DNA of 14,117 nucleotides from Amoebophrya sp. AT5.2 (taxonomy: Eukaryota > Sar > Dinophyceae > Syndiniales > Amoebophryaceae), in assembly GCA_005223375.1 (NCBI GenBank), contig RXOD01005431.1, forward strand, positions 1-14,117, given 5' to 3'. Below, in pieces: positions 1-8,850 of this stretch; positions within the stretch are counted from its first letter, which is position 1; each line of letters starts with the position of its first letter. A model generated the notes under the pieces. That model was given only the letters and a program-made list of their open reading frames with translations. It was not told where the DNA came from and did no database searches. Position numbers and translations under genes: made by a program.

Positions 1-136
1 GCGGCAACTCGTGGAAAAAGTGTCTTGACTATTCATTGCTAGTCGCGAACGCCGTGCGTAGCGTCTACTTCCCCCACGACTCCACTACAACATCGCTGCA
101 AAAAGGCCAAGGAGTCAACATCTTGCCATCAAAAAA
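1..136. other. 5' flank of the hydrolase gene
   Basis: No gene is seen here. The frame of the downstream gene is closed by a TAG at 59-61, so the coding region cannot extend further left without an upstream exon. An A-run (131-137) sits immediately before the start codon. I see no clear TATA box. A short open stretch at 36-236 in another frame overlaps the real gene and is a shadow. Confidence 0.5.
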
Positions 137-3100
137 ATGTGGTCGCTGGATCTTCGTGTCCTTCGTGCGCAGGGGTACCATGCGGTTTCTCCTCCGGCCT
201 TGCTTGCACTCGCGCTTCTTTACTTTCTCCTCCTAAATGCGCAACTTTGGAACTGGTTTGACGGCTTTTCAGGCGTGGACGAAAACTTTGTCGCACTCAC
301 GCGTCCGCCACAGCGGTTCGCGCTGTCCTTCGACGACCCGGGTGAGTTCCTGAGCCTGAATTGCATCGTGGCAACGACTGCAGCGTATGCGGCACTGCAC
401 ATTTTCGCAGTCTCCGGGTTGGCCTGGACGCTCTACGCGACTCTCCTGCTTTCGGGCGTACGGTTTTCAGAATCTTTTCTCAAACGATGGCGGGCGAGGT
501 CATCTTCGTCACGGGCCGCCGTGAGTACCAGCACAAGTGCCGTAGTGGAGCATGATCTCGATCTGGGCGAGCACTTCTACGAGGTATCAAGCCAGCGGCA
601 TAGGGCGATCGCAAACACAGCGGAGCTGCTACTGCACCGCGCGAATTGCCAGGTGCTGTCGCTGTTTTTCCTGCCGCTCTTCGTGTGTCTTGCTTTGGCA
701 GCGATCTGCACGTCGATGCGGAGCAGCTGGTACCTGTGGACGTGGTTCGCGGCGACGGTCGAGGATGTTGCGGCGCTGCAAAACAGTAGGTCCTGGCCGG
801 AGCTCGAGGGCGCCCTTGTTTCCTACGAGGCTGTGGAAACGGCCTATGGAGGCGTCGCAGAAATGCCCTCCAGCCTTTTCTTCCCATTTTCGATACTGAT
901 GGGGGAAAGAAGTACTAGTGACTATCGTCAAACTACGACCACCGCGGAGCAAGGCGGAGAAGGAAATTCGGTTGCGGAAGCGTATGCGACTGCAAGAAGC
1001 ACGTCCTTCCTGACTCAAAAAGTTCCGGAGTGGCTGTTCAGCGCCGCGTTTCATTTTCTCTACCCAGTGTTCATTTTCGTCGTCGCGAGGAGGCAGTGGA
1101 TCGCACTGCGTGGACTGGTTCCGCAAGGGCCTTCAGCGTCGCGACCAGAAGTAGCGGCGGCCGTTGGCACTGCAGACGCAGGTCTGCCCCAGGATCCGCT
1201 GGCAATGGAGCAGCTGCCCCGCGACGATTCTCCGCAGCGCTTACATCTGGAACCTGCAGCTGCATCCTCGTCCCCGTCAAGTAGGCTTTCTCTGCCAACA
1301 TCACCATCGGCAAGAACATCGCCTAGCAGAAGGAGGTCCTCCCAAGAATGGCAATACGGACGCGGTGGACCGGTGTTCACGACCGCTGATCAAATTCATT
1401 TGCATTTCGTCCACAAGTGCCTGCTCCGCGGCACAGCTGTACTCAACGACGTCGACGCCGTCAGATGTGCTGCCTTACGGCTCAGAGAACAAGATGCTGC
1501 AGAGCAAGGCGACCACGACCGCCCGACGGTAGCGATAGAGATGGACACGGACTTCGGTCGTCGTGGAATAGATCATGGAATGGAAGGAGCTTCCCCCTCT
1601 TCTCGACGAGGCCGCGCCTCCATAGACTCAGCATCGCCGGCATCTGCTCTGCGCGGCGGAGGCCAGGAGAAAGGAATGACGAATCGAAGCCGGTCTGGGG
1701 GGAGACCACCGTCACTCGAGCAGCCGAAGGGCGCAGCGTCCCCGGGTCGCCCCGCGGCGAAACATCTCCAGGACATCGACCTTGGCCACGATCGCACCGC
1801 GCCCGATTCTCCGTCACCGGACGATCCGCACGACGGCGCAGCGGAGGTCCTCGTCAGGTCTCCCGGCCCCCGTGGCGGACAGTCGGACGATGACGAGGAA
1901 GTCGCGCGAGGAGCCTCACCACTCGCGGGATCATCGTATCAGCTCCAGCACCACATCAATCTTCCTGTCGACAGTTCTCCCGTGAAGCTCGTGAAGGCGC
2001 TTCTGCATTGGGTGATCCTGTATCCCCGTACCGTCCGGTTCTGTGCGATAACGTACGTGATGGTGGGACTTACCTTGTTCGTCGTGGGCCGAGTTGCGTT
2101 GTATCCGCTCGCTTTTGACCGACTGCATTTCGTGCCGATGCACATTGCGCTGCTGCTGTTGGACATGGGGCCGACCGGGCCGAGACAAACACAAACAGGA
2201 CGAGAGTCTGTTCTGGCGAAGGCGTGGAACGAAGTAGCGCGCAAGTACCTTAACGTCGCGGTTCCCGACAACGCCTCGCTGAAATATCGTTGCGAGAGGC
2301 TCACAGACCACGCGGGGCTGTATCTGGACGACGATCTGCGACGTCGTCAATCGGTCGCAGCTGCAGACGCGCTGTCGCCAGGAGCGTCATTGGCGTGCCA
2401 GTTCGAACCCGCCTCGACGCTGGGTGGACAAAGCGTTGCCCAAGTTGCTCGCCGTGGAGCGCCGGGGATGATAACAGTAGGATCAGCTGATGAAATTCCC
2501 GGTGAAGGCGTTCTCGCAGTGACGGGCACCCAGCCACGGTCGGTGGCAGCGTTCCCACAACGCCATCAACTGCTCCAACAGAGCAGGCGACTTCTGGACT
2601 ACAAACCACCTGAGCGGGGAGTAGGCTACTTTTTGTTCCATGGAAACGGCGCGAACGTGGGCACCGCGTTCGGAAATTCGCGCATGGTTTTCCGCAAAGT
2701 CTTTTCCGACACCCCTCTCACTTCCTACCTCCACACGTACCCCGGCTACCGCAATAACATTCGCGACACGGAGCACGTCGCTAGTGCGTACCATGTGCAG
2801 AGGCGGGCAGCGTTGCTCTTGGAAGCGGGGATAACGAAGCTCCTATCGTCGCAAACCCCTGGCCCCGCGCCGGCGAAGATAGTCGTTCACGGCGTCTCTC
2901 TCGGGAACTGCGTCCTCGCAGGCGCGCTGAGCATCCTGAAGGACAGAGCACCGCTGCTACTGGAGCGCATCACCCACATTGTCGTCGAGGCGCCGTTCGA
3001 CTCCGCGCTGCACATCTTCTGGCGCTACACGCATTACGCCACGCTTCCGTTCACGCCCTTTCTGCCCGGAAAGGAGGAGTCCACGGTGGACAACCTGGCG

Positions 3101-3451
3101 GATGTGGTGGCCAGCACGAACTTTCTCGCACGCGTGGCGGTGGTGAAAAAGGAATTCGACGGCGTGGTGTACCCCGACATGTCGGACGCAATTGCGGAGC
3201 GCGTGGATGCAATTCTGAACCGAAGACTGAACGGGGCAGGTGGCACGGGGGAGAATGCCGACGCGGACAGGAGACTGCGGGAAGCATACGGTTGTCCGGG
3301 CGGAAGCGGATCTGAAGCTGAGGGATTGGAGCCGTGTTATCCGGTGCCATCGCTGCTGCTGCAGCACGGCGGTTCACACAACACGCTGATTGCGGGACTG
3401 AGTCAGACAAACGCCGACTTCATGCTCTTCAAAGAATTTCTAAAGAAGTAG
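137..3451 (+). CDS. Multi-pass membrane protein with C-terminal alpha/beta-hydrolase domain (hypothetical serine hydrolase)
   Basis: A 1104-residue intronless frame starts at the first ATG after an in-frame TAG at 59-61. Hydrophobic, probably membrane-spanning segments lie near residues 20-40, 75-105, 171-193, 299-317 and 634-655. Residues about 330-620 form a long Ser/Pro/Arg/Asp-rich, probably disordered stretch with many SP and SR pairs, which may carry phosphorylation sites. The C-terminal part from about residue 825 reads as an alpha/beta-hydrolase. HGNGANVG at 835-842 fits the oxyanion-hole loop. GVSLG gives the nucleophile elbow with Ser921. EFDGVVYP offers the acid Asp1008, and GGSHN offers His1081 close to the C-terminus. 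These motifs are seen directly. That it is a membrane-tethered serine hydrolase, like eukaryotic ABHD-type lipases or S33-type peptidases, is inference, and the substrate is unknown. It ends with TAG followed at once by TGA. The catalytic residues are intact and I see no frameshift. Confidence 0.9.
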   Translation: MWSLDLRVLRAQGYHAVSPPALLALALLYFLLLNAQLWNWFDGFSGVDENFVALTRPPQRFALSFDDPGEFLSLNCIVATTAAYAALHIFAVSGLAWTLYATLLLSGVRFSESFLKRWRARSSSSRAAVSTSTSAVVEHDLDLGEHFYEVSSQRHRAIANTAELLLHRANCQVLSLFFLPLFVCLALAAICTSMRSSWYLWTWFAATVEDVAALQNSRSWPELEGALVSYEAVETAYGGVAEMPSSLFFPFSILMGERSTSDYRQTTTTAEQGGEGNSVAEAYATARSTSFLTQKVPEWLFSAAFHFLYPVFIFVVARRQWIALRGLVPQGPSASRPEVAAAVGTADAGLPQDPLAMEQLPRDDSPQRLHLEPAAASSSPSSRLSLPTSPSARTSPSRRRSSQEWQYGRGGPVFTTADQIHLHFVHKCLLRGTAVLNDVDAVRCAALRLREQDAAEQGDHDRPTVAIEMDTDFGRRGIDHGMEGASPSSRRGRASIDSASPASALRGGGQEKGMTNRSRSGGRPPSLEQPKGAASPGRPAAKHLQDIDLGHDRTAPDSPSPDDPHDGAAEVLVRSPGPRGGQSDDDEEVARGASPLAGSSYQLQHHINLPVDSSPVKLVKALLHWVILYPRTVRFCAITYVMVGLTLFVVGRVALYPLAFDRLHFVPMHIALLLLDMGPTGPRQTQTGRESVLAKAWNEVARKYLNVAVPDNASLKYRCERLTDHAGLYLDDDLRRRQSVAAADALSPGASLACQFEPASTLGGQSVAQVARRGAPGMITVGSADEIPGEGVLAVTGTQPRSVAAFPQRHQLLQQSRRLLDYKPPERGVGYFLFHGNGANVGTAFGNSRMVFRKVFSDTPLTSYLHTYPGYRNNIRDTEHVASAYHVQRRAALLLEAGITKLLSSQTPGPAPAKIVVHGVSLGNCVLAGALSILKDRAPLLLERITHIVVEAPFDSALHIFWRYTHYATLPFTPFLPGKEESTVDNLADVVASTNFLARVAVVKKEFDGVVYPDMSDAIAERVDAILNRRLNGAGGTGENADADRRLREAYGCPGGSGSEAEGLEPCYPVPSLLLQHGGSHNTLIAGLSQTNADFMLFKEFLKK

Positions 3452-3875
3452 TGAAGGTGGAACAAGAAACCAGACGCAAGAAACAAACGGAGACAAAGGA
3501 ACACAATGCCGGATAAAGATAAAAATAAGTAAAATGCGGCGAAATTCCTTGTGTGTACAACGAGCGACTGCCAGAATTTCTGTCCTTTGTTTGTGGAGCT
3601 TGCATGTTGCACTTTCAGGCAAGTTGCTTTTCCTCGCGAGCTTGTCAGAAGGTAAAGGTCGTTTGTCCATTAGTTTAGCCCCCCCGCGGCGCACCTCCAA
3701 CGCACAGGCAAGTCGACCACGCTTGAAAGAATTGAAGAAAGGTGCATGGCGCATGATGAACCTAATTTGAGAAGGCGGAGGAACTGCAGTGACGGCAGGA
3801 AGTCATGCGACTGAGAAATTGAGATTGATGCAGATTTTTCTGGAAGCCAAAGTCTGTCTCTACTTCACTTTTCAG
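3452..3875. other. Spacer between the hydrolase and RRM genes, with acceptor-like end
   Basis: This is a gene-free stretch of about 420 bases that must hold the end of the hydrolase transcript and the start region of the next gene. A-rich sequence with AATAA-like motifs at about 3515-3532 could serve polyadenylation. The right end, CTTCACTTTTCAG, abuts an ATG and looks like a 3' splice site. An open stretch at 3534-3770 (78 codons) has no coding bias or domain that I can see, and I do not call it a gene. Confidence 0.5.
3863..3875 (+). promoter_or_regulatory. Candidate 3' splice or trans-splice acceptor before the RRM gene start
   Basis: A pyrimidine-rich run ending in TTTTCAG is followed directly by ATG AAA GAC, a plausible start of the RRM protein. 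It could be the acceptor of an intron in the 5' untranslated region or a spliced-leader trans-splice site. No donor or spliced-leader gene is identified in the window. The frame is also open upstream to 3771, so ATG 3828 remains possible if no splice occurs here. Confidence 0.35.
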
Positions 3876-6827
3876 ATGAAAGACAACACTTCGAATTGGT
3901 TCCAGGACCGACGAAGACACGAACCAGGCACCAAGAGCAAGACCAAGATGGCTTCGTCCATGGCCACCCAGCTCCGGCTAGAACAGCCCCAGCTTCGGTT
4001 AGAACAGCAGTTAGCCTCGACCAGCACAGCGGCAACCGCTCAGACAGTACAATCTGAAACAACTACTCATACAACTTCTGCCACCAGCATATCAAGCGTC
4101 ACGGCGGCCAATAGTTCTGCGGCTTTCACGGACGAGTTTTTCAATCCGGACGAGCCCGCTGTGTACGATGCGACGGGGAGCCGCATCCTCTTCCGTACGA
4201 ATGCTCAGCTCTTCATCACCGAAAAAGACCGTCCTATTCTGCAGATGCGCGGACTGCCCTTTCGGGCCACGGCGGCCGACATCCGCGAGTTTCTCGGACC
4301 GGAGCACACCGCGCAACTGCTGTCGACTTCGCCAGCGCCGGCAGGCGGGAGCAGCGGTGACAATTTGTTGAAGCCTTTATCTAGTGCGGTCGCTGCGGGA
4401 GCGGGAGGACGGGGCGCGACTGCTGACGTGGAGACGAATGCGGCTTCAGAAACGACCAAGGAAGCCAAGACTGCCGACGCGAAAATTGAAATTCCGCCGT
4501 TTCTGTTGGAGAGCGTCAAACCGCGCGCTGTTTCCGTGACGACTGCGGACGAGGAGCCTTCCGCCGGTCAAGGAGATGAGAAGAGCAAGGTGCTGACGAC
4601 TGGGAAGAACACGACGAACTCTACGTCTCCGGATACCGATTCCAATTCGATCGAGCTCGTGTACGACTACAGCGGCCGCCCGTCTGGCTTCGCGCGCCTC
4701 TACTTCAAGACGCACGAAGCAGCGCAAAAGTGCCGCCGGGACCTGCATAAAAAACTTTTTTTTTTGGAAAAGCCCGGAAAGCGCCGCTACGTCGAGCTGT
4801 TCTACTATCGGGAAACGGCGAAGGTGGGGACGGCCGACGAACAGGTCGGTGGCGCTGGAGCCATTGCCACTGGCACTGGGTACCGCGGCAGCTGCGCAAG
4901 GCTGGAGCAGTCGAGTGCGAACTACATTTTGGGAAAGGGAAACTCCACCGACAGAAGCAGACTCGGCACGCGCAGCCAGGGAGAGGGTTGGCCGATGCAT
5001 CCCGCAGCTGCGAATCCCGCTTGCATCTTGGGACAGCAGATGGGCTACGGAGGGGCCGCCGCGACCGGAGCCGAAGTGACGGCGGGGAGCAACAACACAC
5101 GAATGACCAAATGGAACAGAACAGCAGGGGGACGACCAGGAGGTGGTCGCGTGGACAACGGGTTCTCCTATGGCGGATGGGCCGGCATGGCAGGTATTCC
5201 TACTTGCGCTGGCCGATAACACCATCAAAATCAATGAATAGATATGTTGCACTTTCGTTCATCCGGTTGTTTCTTTAGAGACAGAGGCTCGTTTGTCTTT
5301 GGGGAGGTGGAGGACCAGAAAAAAAAATTAAAATGGGCTCTTACGGCCGGTGGAGGTAGTCGCAGCTGTGTCTGGTGTGAGTCAGTAGCCTATACGTGCT
5401 GCCGTCGCGCGGCGCTTCCATTGCTGCATAAGTAGATTGAAAGAACAATTGAAAATTCACAGGTGGCACAGGTGCTTGGTCACAACAGGAAATGGCGTCG
5501 CGGCTGGCAGCACGAGCGGCACAAACGAACAACACCTCCTACAACTACGGATACCACTGCGGCAATAGAAACAACGGATGCAGCGACTACAGCGCGCGGG
5601 GAGCAGGGCGTCAGTCGTGGTGGAAGACGCCAAACGCGATCGCAGGCACGAACAATCAGTTTCAAGAACTTCAACAGAACGACCCAGCAAACAGGACGTC
5701 GACGCACATCGATCGACCGAAGGGCGCCGTCGGCCATTACGGACAGAAGAAATCGGGCAACGCGCCCGGGGATGGAAGCAGCTGCAGGTACAGAGCGAAC
5801 AGTGCAAGAACTCGCGCGGTGCACTACACGACTGATATGCATTGTGCTGGCCTACTTGTTTTGAATAGTATTGGACTTCAATGTCATTGTCCTCCACCTC
5901 GAGCTCGACGAGTCAAATATTACAGGATGCGGGCGGCCTGAGCCCGACCCCGAGCCCGATAAAATGAAAACCCACTCCCACACAGCGCCGCAACGGGTCC
6001 TTCGTCGTCGCCCAACGCAACTAGCGGGTCCGCAGGTCCGGGATCCTCTGCAGGCACCGCAAGTTCTTCAGCCCTCATCTCGTCATCCCCAACATCGACT
6101 GTCACCTGCCGTGCTTCCTCGGCTACCACCTCATCCAGTCCGGCTATGGCCAGCGATTTTGGAGCTCCGGGGGTAGGGGTTTCCGCCGAAGCTCTTGCGA
6201 CCGCACAGTCCCGGCAAGCATTGTTTCAGTACTACTACGAACACTACTACGCCGCCATGCGGGCCGCACGGGTTGCGCCAGTGATTAGTGCCGTCGGAGG
6301 TGCTGCTGCAGCTGCTCCGGTATGCGGCTACCCGACGAACTATCAGCCTCCTGGCCTTTCCTGCTGTCCTTCTGCGGTGGCCGCGGGAGTAATGCCTGGA
6401 GTTACCGGGGCGGGGGCCGGGCAGCTCGTGATGGTACCCTTCGACTTGTTGCTCCCTTCTGTGCCTTATTTGTTCTTGTTTTGGAGAATTCTTTTTCTTT
6501 ACATGATGGAGGACGAGGAGGTATAGGTAACGTACGATATGATCAAGATCAAACCGGGATTTACTATGGGTCGTTGATGGTTACGTATCTATACGTGACG
6601 AAAAAAAATGACTTTATTCTGATGGTTTCAACATGATCAACCACTATACGCACCGTCCTCAGACTGGCAACGGAATCGCAATGATGGTGCCGCAGCAGCA
6701 ACTCCCAGTCGTGTGTCCAACAATGCTGGCTCCGGTGATGCCAACAAACCCAATGCAGACTATCGACAGCAGCATTGTGATGTCAGGCGTGTGGGCACCA
6801 GTGCCCGACGCGTCGTCCATGATGTGA
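3876..6827 (+). CDS. RRM-domain RNA-binding protein, four exons, low-complexity C-terminal tail
   Basis: The proposed join is 3876-5193, 5463-5787, 5986-6433 and 6663-6827. That is 2256 bases, or 751 residues plus TGA. All junctions are GT-AG and keep phase. Residues 1-90 are Gln/Thr/Ser-rich. An RRM begins with RNP2-like LQMRGLPF near residue 122, followed by the helix ATAADIREFLG. The RNP1-like strand GFARLYF appears only near residue 271, so about 120 Ala/Gly/Ser/Thr-rich residues are inserted in the domain. The GLPF-type RNP2 resembles hnRNP F/H- and ESRP-like quasi-RRMs (family knowledge). The tail after about residue 310 is Gly/Asn/Ser/Ala-rich with a Tyr cluster (FQYYYEHYY), as in proteins that form RNP assemblies. 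A role in splicing or mRNA handling is inferred from the domain. Start choice is uncertain: ATGs at 3828, 3876 and 3948 are in frame. Without splicing, exon 1 would stop at 5217-5219. Confidence 0.8.
5194..5462 (+). other. Intron 1 of the RRM gene (269 nt)
   Basis: The donor is GCAG|GTATTC and the acceptor AATTCACAG|GTGGC. The intron interrupts a Gly codon after its first base. Removing it joins the Gly/Ala-rich end of exon 1 to an open frame of 150 codons that has the same Gly/Asn-rich character. A second acceptor, CACAG, lies nine bases downstream at 5471. Using it would drop three residues in frame. The intron holds in-frame stops beginning at 5217. Confidence 0.75.
5788..5985 (+). other. 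Intron 2 of the RRM gene (198 nt)
   Basis: The donor is CTGCAG|GTACAG, close to consensus, and the acceptor CTCCCACACAG|CGCC. It interrupts a Ser codon after two bases. Removal skips the TGA at 5939-5941 and the TAA at 5960-5962 and links to a Ser/Thr/Ala-rich stretch in the correct phase. Confidence 0.75.
6434..6662 (+). other. Intron 3 of the RRM gene (229 nt)
   Basis: The donor is GATG|GTACCC and the acceptor CACCGTCCTCAG|ACTGG, in phase 0. The unspliced frame turns strongly hydrophobic (LLLPSVPYLFLFW) just after the donor, unlike the rest of the protein, and stops at 6526. That supports removal. The last exon adds 54 residues rich in Met, Pro, Gln and Val. Confidence 0.7.
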
Positions 6828-7689
6828 ATTTTACGTGAGAGCGGGGCTGCAGCTTCGTCTCTTCTACAGCAGCCGTTCACAGAAAAAGATTCAGATCGCG
6901 ACTCCGTCGCTGGGTAGCCGCCTCAGGCTGCTATCCGTCGATACGAGACCGAATTACAATTCATTGTGCAACATGGTGGTATATAAGTAATGCTATATTA
7001 GTATGCTGAGCACGTCATCTACAACAAACAAGCAGATAGTGAGTTGCCAGGCCCACGGAGAGACCACTGGTGCGGCTGCCGTGATAAATACGAACAAAAT
7101 TCTCGACTGGTGCCGTTTCTTTTTCAGATACAGATTGTGACGCTTTAGAACAGACGCGCATCAATGTTCTGTGTAATTTGAATCGCCCACCGCAAAAACG
7201 TCACAACCATATAGCAGTGCAGGTCGTTTGTTGCCAAACATAGCGAACAGCAGTTGGACTCTAGTATTTATTTACACTTCTTTCTTTATGGAGATCAGAT
7301 TAAATCACTTACAGTGGCAGATGCGATTACCTAGTAACTGGTGTAATCCCAAGAAAAATAAAGCGCGTATGCCGCCCGGTGGTAATCGTAATCCCAAGAA
7401 AATATTTTAAAGAAAATAAAGAGCAAATACTTATGCGGCCCATTGATGAAGCAGTATGCACAGAGACATATTACGACACTTCCAGACACAGCGTTTTTTC
7501 AATGCGACGGGAAGCAAAACTTCGGCATTCACTTGTTGCAGCTGACCCAGTTTGATCTGTTTTGGTAACACGGAGATCGCCATACTTTCCATACTCATGT
7601 TTGACCTGAAGCTGAACCTGACTTGACTAGCGCACCGCATTCCGGCGAACGCATGACCATGCTGGCGTAGAAAAAGTACTACGCCACAC
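6828..7689. other. Spacer after the RRM gene, with polyadenylation-like sites
   Basis: I see no convincing coding region in this lower-GC stretch; open frames are short and unbiased. It contains two copies of a 15-base repeat (7343-7357 and 7388-7402). Each is followed closely by AATAAA (7357-7362 and 7415-7420). These could serve as polyadenylation signals of the RRM transcript, although the distance from its stop (over 500 bases) is long. A TATATAAG-like string lies near 6980. Confidence 0.45.
7343..7402. repeat. Short direct repeat carrying AATAAA motifs
   Basis: GTAATCCCAAGAAAA occurs at 7343-7357 and again at 7388-7402, 45 bases apart. Both copies run into A-rich sequence with AATAAA. 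It may be a simple local duplication. Confidence 0.6.
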
Positions 7690-7989
7690 ATGAAGATAGA
7701 CATAAGTGGGGATAAGTTTGACCGGGATCGGATGAAGAATGAACATCAAGAACAGCGATGCATTGAAGATTGTCCTGCACGTCGGAATGAAGTGATGCTC
7801 GAGCAGCTGCTCTGGCTCGAGCTTGTTTGTATTGGCACACGCTACGAGGACGTCCGGCCCGAAAGGAAAACGACGCACTGCAACCGAGAGACGGCCAAAT
7901 CGGCGCCGCAAATTTGCGCCATATCCCTCTACCACGGAGCGCGGGCGGCTGAAACTAGAATACCAGCTCGACCGAGCAAACAAAATTGA
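7690..7989 (+). CDS. Doubtful small ORF, 99 residues
   Basis: This frame opens with ATG and is rich in Asp, Glu, Lys and Arg at its start (MKIDISGDKFDRDRMKNEHQ), which is protein-like. Third codon positions show only weak G/C preference, unlike the two confident genes. A minus-strand frame (7627-8127) overlaps it and is equally open. I recognise no domain. It may be non-coding. Confidence 0.2.
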   Translation: MKIDISGDKFDRDRMKNEHQEQRCIEDCPARRNEVMLEQLLWLELVCIGTRYEDVRPERKTTHCNRETAKSAPQICAISLYHGARAAETRIPARPSKQN

Positions 7990-8127
7990 TAAAAATAAAG
8001 TATCAGGCAGCGAAGCTGACCGGAAACAAGGCGTCAACCAAACGCGTAGAAGTCGAGCGCGACGACTGCGACTCGAACTCGCACTCGGATTCGGCATCAC
8101 GCTTCTAGTACAGTAGCACAAGCTCAA

Positions 8128-8499
8128 TTATCGGGCACGAAGGATGACGTCCACGGCGGACCATAGTTTGTCCGACGTGCTCGGCACGCTGCGAAACGAG
8201 TTGGACCGACTCAAGGAACGCTGCCGAACCGAGAAGGCACGAATCGAGCAGCCCGCTCCTCCGCCGGCGCCGCCCGCTCGCGCGCGCAACCGATCGAGTT
8301 CGTCCGTGCTCAACAGCTTGGCCTCCTGCTCGCGAATTTTCCCGGCGGGGGGAAACGAGGACAGCGACGCGGTGGTGACGGGGGAGGAGGGCAACTTTGC
8401 GCCGCCGTTCAGTACGCACGCAGCGAGGCCGCGCGCAAGCACCGCGGAGCGGCTCAGTGTGGGGGCCCGGTCGCCATTCCCGGCGGTGTCGCTGCTCAT
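8128..8499 (-). CDS. Alternative minus-strand frame over 8.1-8.5 kb, 123 residues
   Basis: This frame starts with ATG at 8499 and ends with TAA at 8128. It is Ser/Ala/Arg-rich and contains REQEAKLLSTDELDRLRARA, a plausible helix, and an SR-rich stretch (RQRSLSRSNSFRS). It lies opposite the plus-strand candidate at 8144 with codon third positions paired, so G/C bias supports both equally. If the minus-strand series at 8.6-14 kb is a real gene, this could be its last exon. At most one of the two frames is likely to be translated. Confidence 0.25.
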   Translation of the reverse strand: MSSDTAGNGDRAPTLSRSAVLARGLAACVLNGGAKLPSSPVTTASLSSFPPAGKIREQEAKLLSTDELDRLRARAGGAGGGAGCSIRAFSVRQRSLSRSNSFRSVPSTSDKLWSAVDVILRAR

Positions 8500-8737
8500 C
8501 GACGACGATGGAGCCCCCGCCGCGGGCGCAAGTCGCGGAGGCCGCGAGGAGCAGCCTTGCGGAAGGGGGCGCCGTCTTCAACTTCAAGAGGGTGACTCGA
8601 TCTTCTCTACTCGTCGTTCTTGTTGCTTTTTGCTTTTTATTCCTTCCGACCGAGGGCGCGGACCGCTTCGCCTTGGCGGTGGTGGAAGCGGGTCACTCAG
8701 GTCATTGCGAGGCCCGCCCGGGGGCTCTTTTCGGTAG
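8144..8737 (+). CDS. Possible coding region, coiled-coil N-terminus; strand ambiguous
   Basis: An ATG-initiated frame of 197 codons. The first 130 are protein-like. A short amphipathic helix (LSDVLGTLRNELDRLKER) with Leu in heptad spacing is followed by a Pro/Ala/Ser-rich linker and an acidic stretch. G/C at the third position is high. After about 8500 a different plus frame (ATG 8508, EPPPRAQVAEAARSSLAEGG) looks better, ending at a donor-like AGG|GTGACT near 8590. A pyrimidine-rich stretch (8600-8650) and a CACTCAG (8694-8700) follow. The last 50 codons of this ORF are therefore probably not translated as shown. The opposite strand is open in the frame that shares the same wobble positions (8128-8499), so codon bias cannot choose between strands. 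Confidence 0.3.
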   Translation: MTSTADHSLSDVLGTLRNELDRLKERCRTEKARIEQPAPPPAPPARARNRSSSSVLNSLASCSRIFPAGGNEDSDAVVTGEEGNFAPPFSTHAARPRASTAERLSVGARSPFPAVSLLIDDDGAPAAGASRGGREEQPCGRGRRLQLQEGDSIFSTRRSCCFLLFIPSDRGRGPLRLGGGGSGSLRSLRGPPGGSFR

Positions 8738-8850
8738 CTTTGCCAGCTGCGCAGATCGCGCAGCTCGGTCTGGATCGCGTCCAGCTTCATGGCCACAATG
8801 GTAAACCTCGCCGGAGCGTTCTCGTTGTCTGGTTTTTCGAGTGTGGACAT
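8584..8850 (-). CDS. Coding-like segment with coiled-coil motif (unassigned minus-strand gene)
   Basis: The frame is open from ATG 8850 to TGA 8584. The first 42 codons have strong third-position G/C and read as a helix (AMKLDAIQTELRDLRSW). The second half is Pro/Arg/Lys-rich and less biased, so an exon boundary may lie near 8725. The motif KLDAIQ matches KLGAIQ in the next segment upstream on this strand. A terminal or internal exon is possible; function unknown. Confidence 0.35.
   Translation of the reverse strand: MSTLEKPDNENAPARFTIVAMKLDAIQTELRDLRSWQSYRKEPPGGPRNDLSDPLPPPPRRSGPRPRSEGIKSKKQQERRVEKIESPS

Noticed and set aside
7627..8127. A 166-codon minus-strand ORF
   Set aside because: It has no ATG at its far end, no codon bias and no recognisable domain. 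The opposite strand is similarly open.
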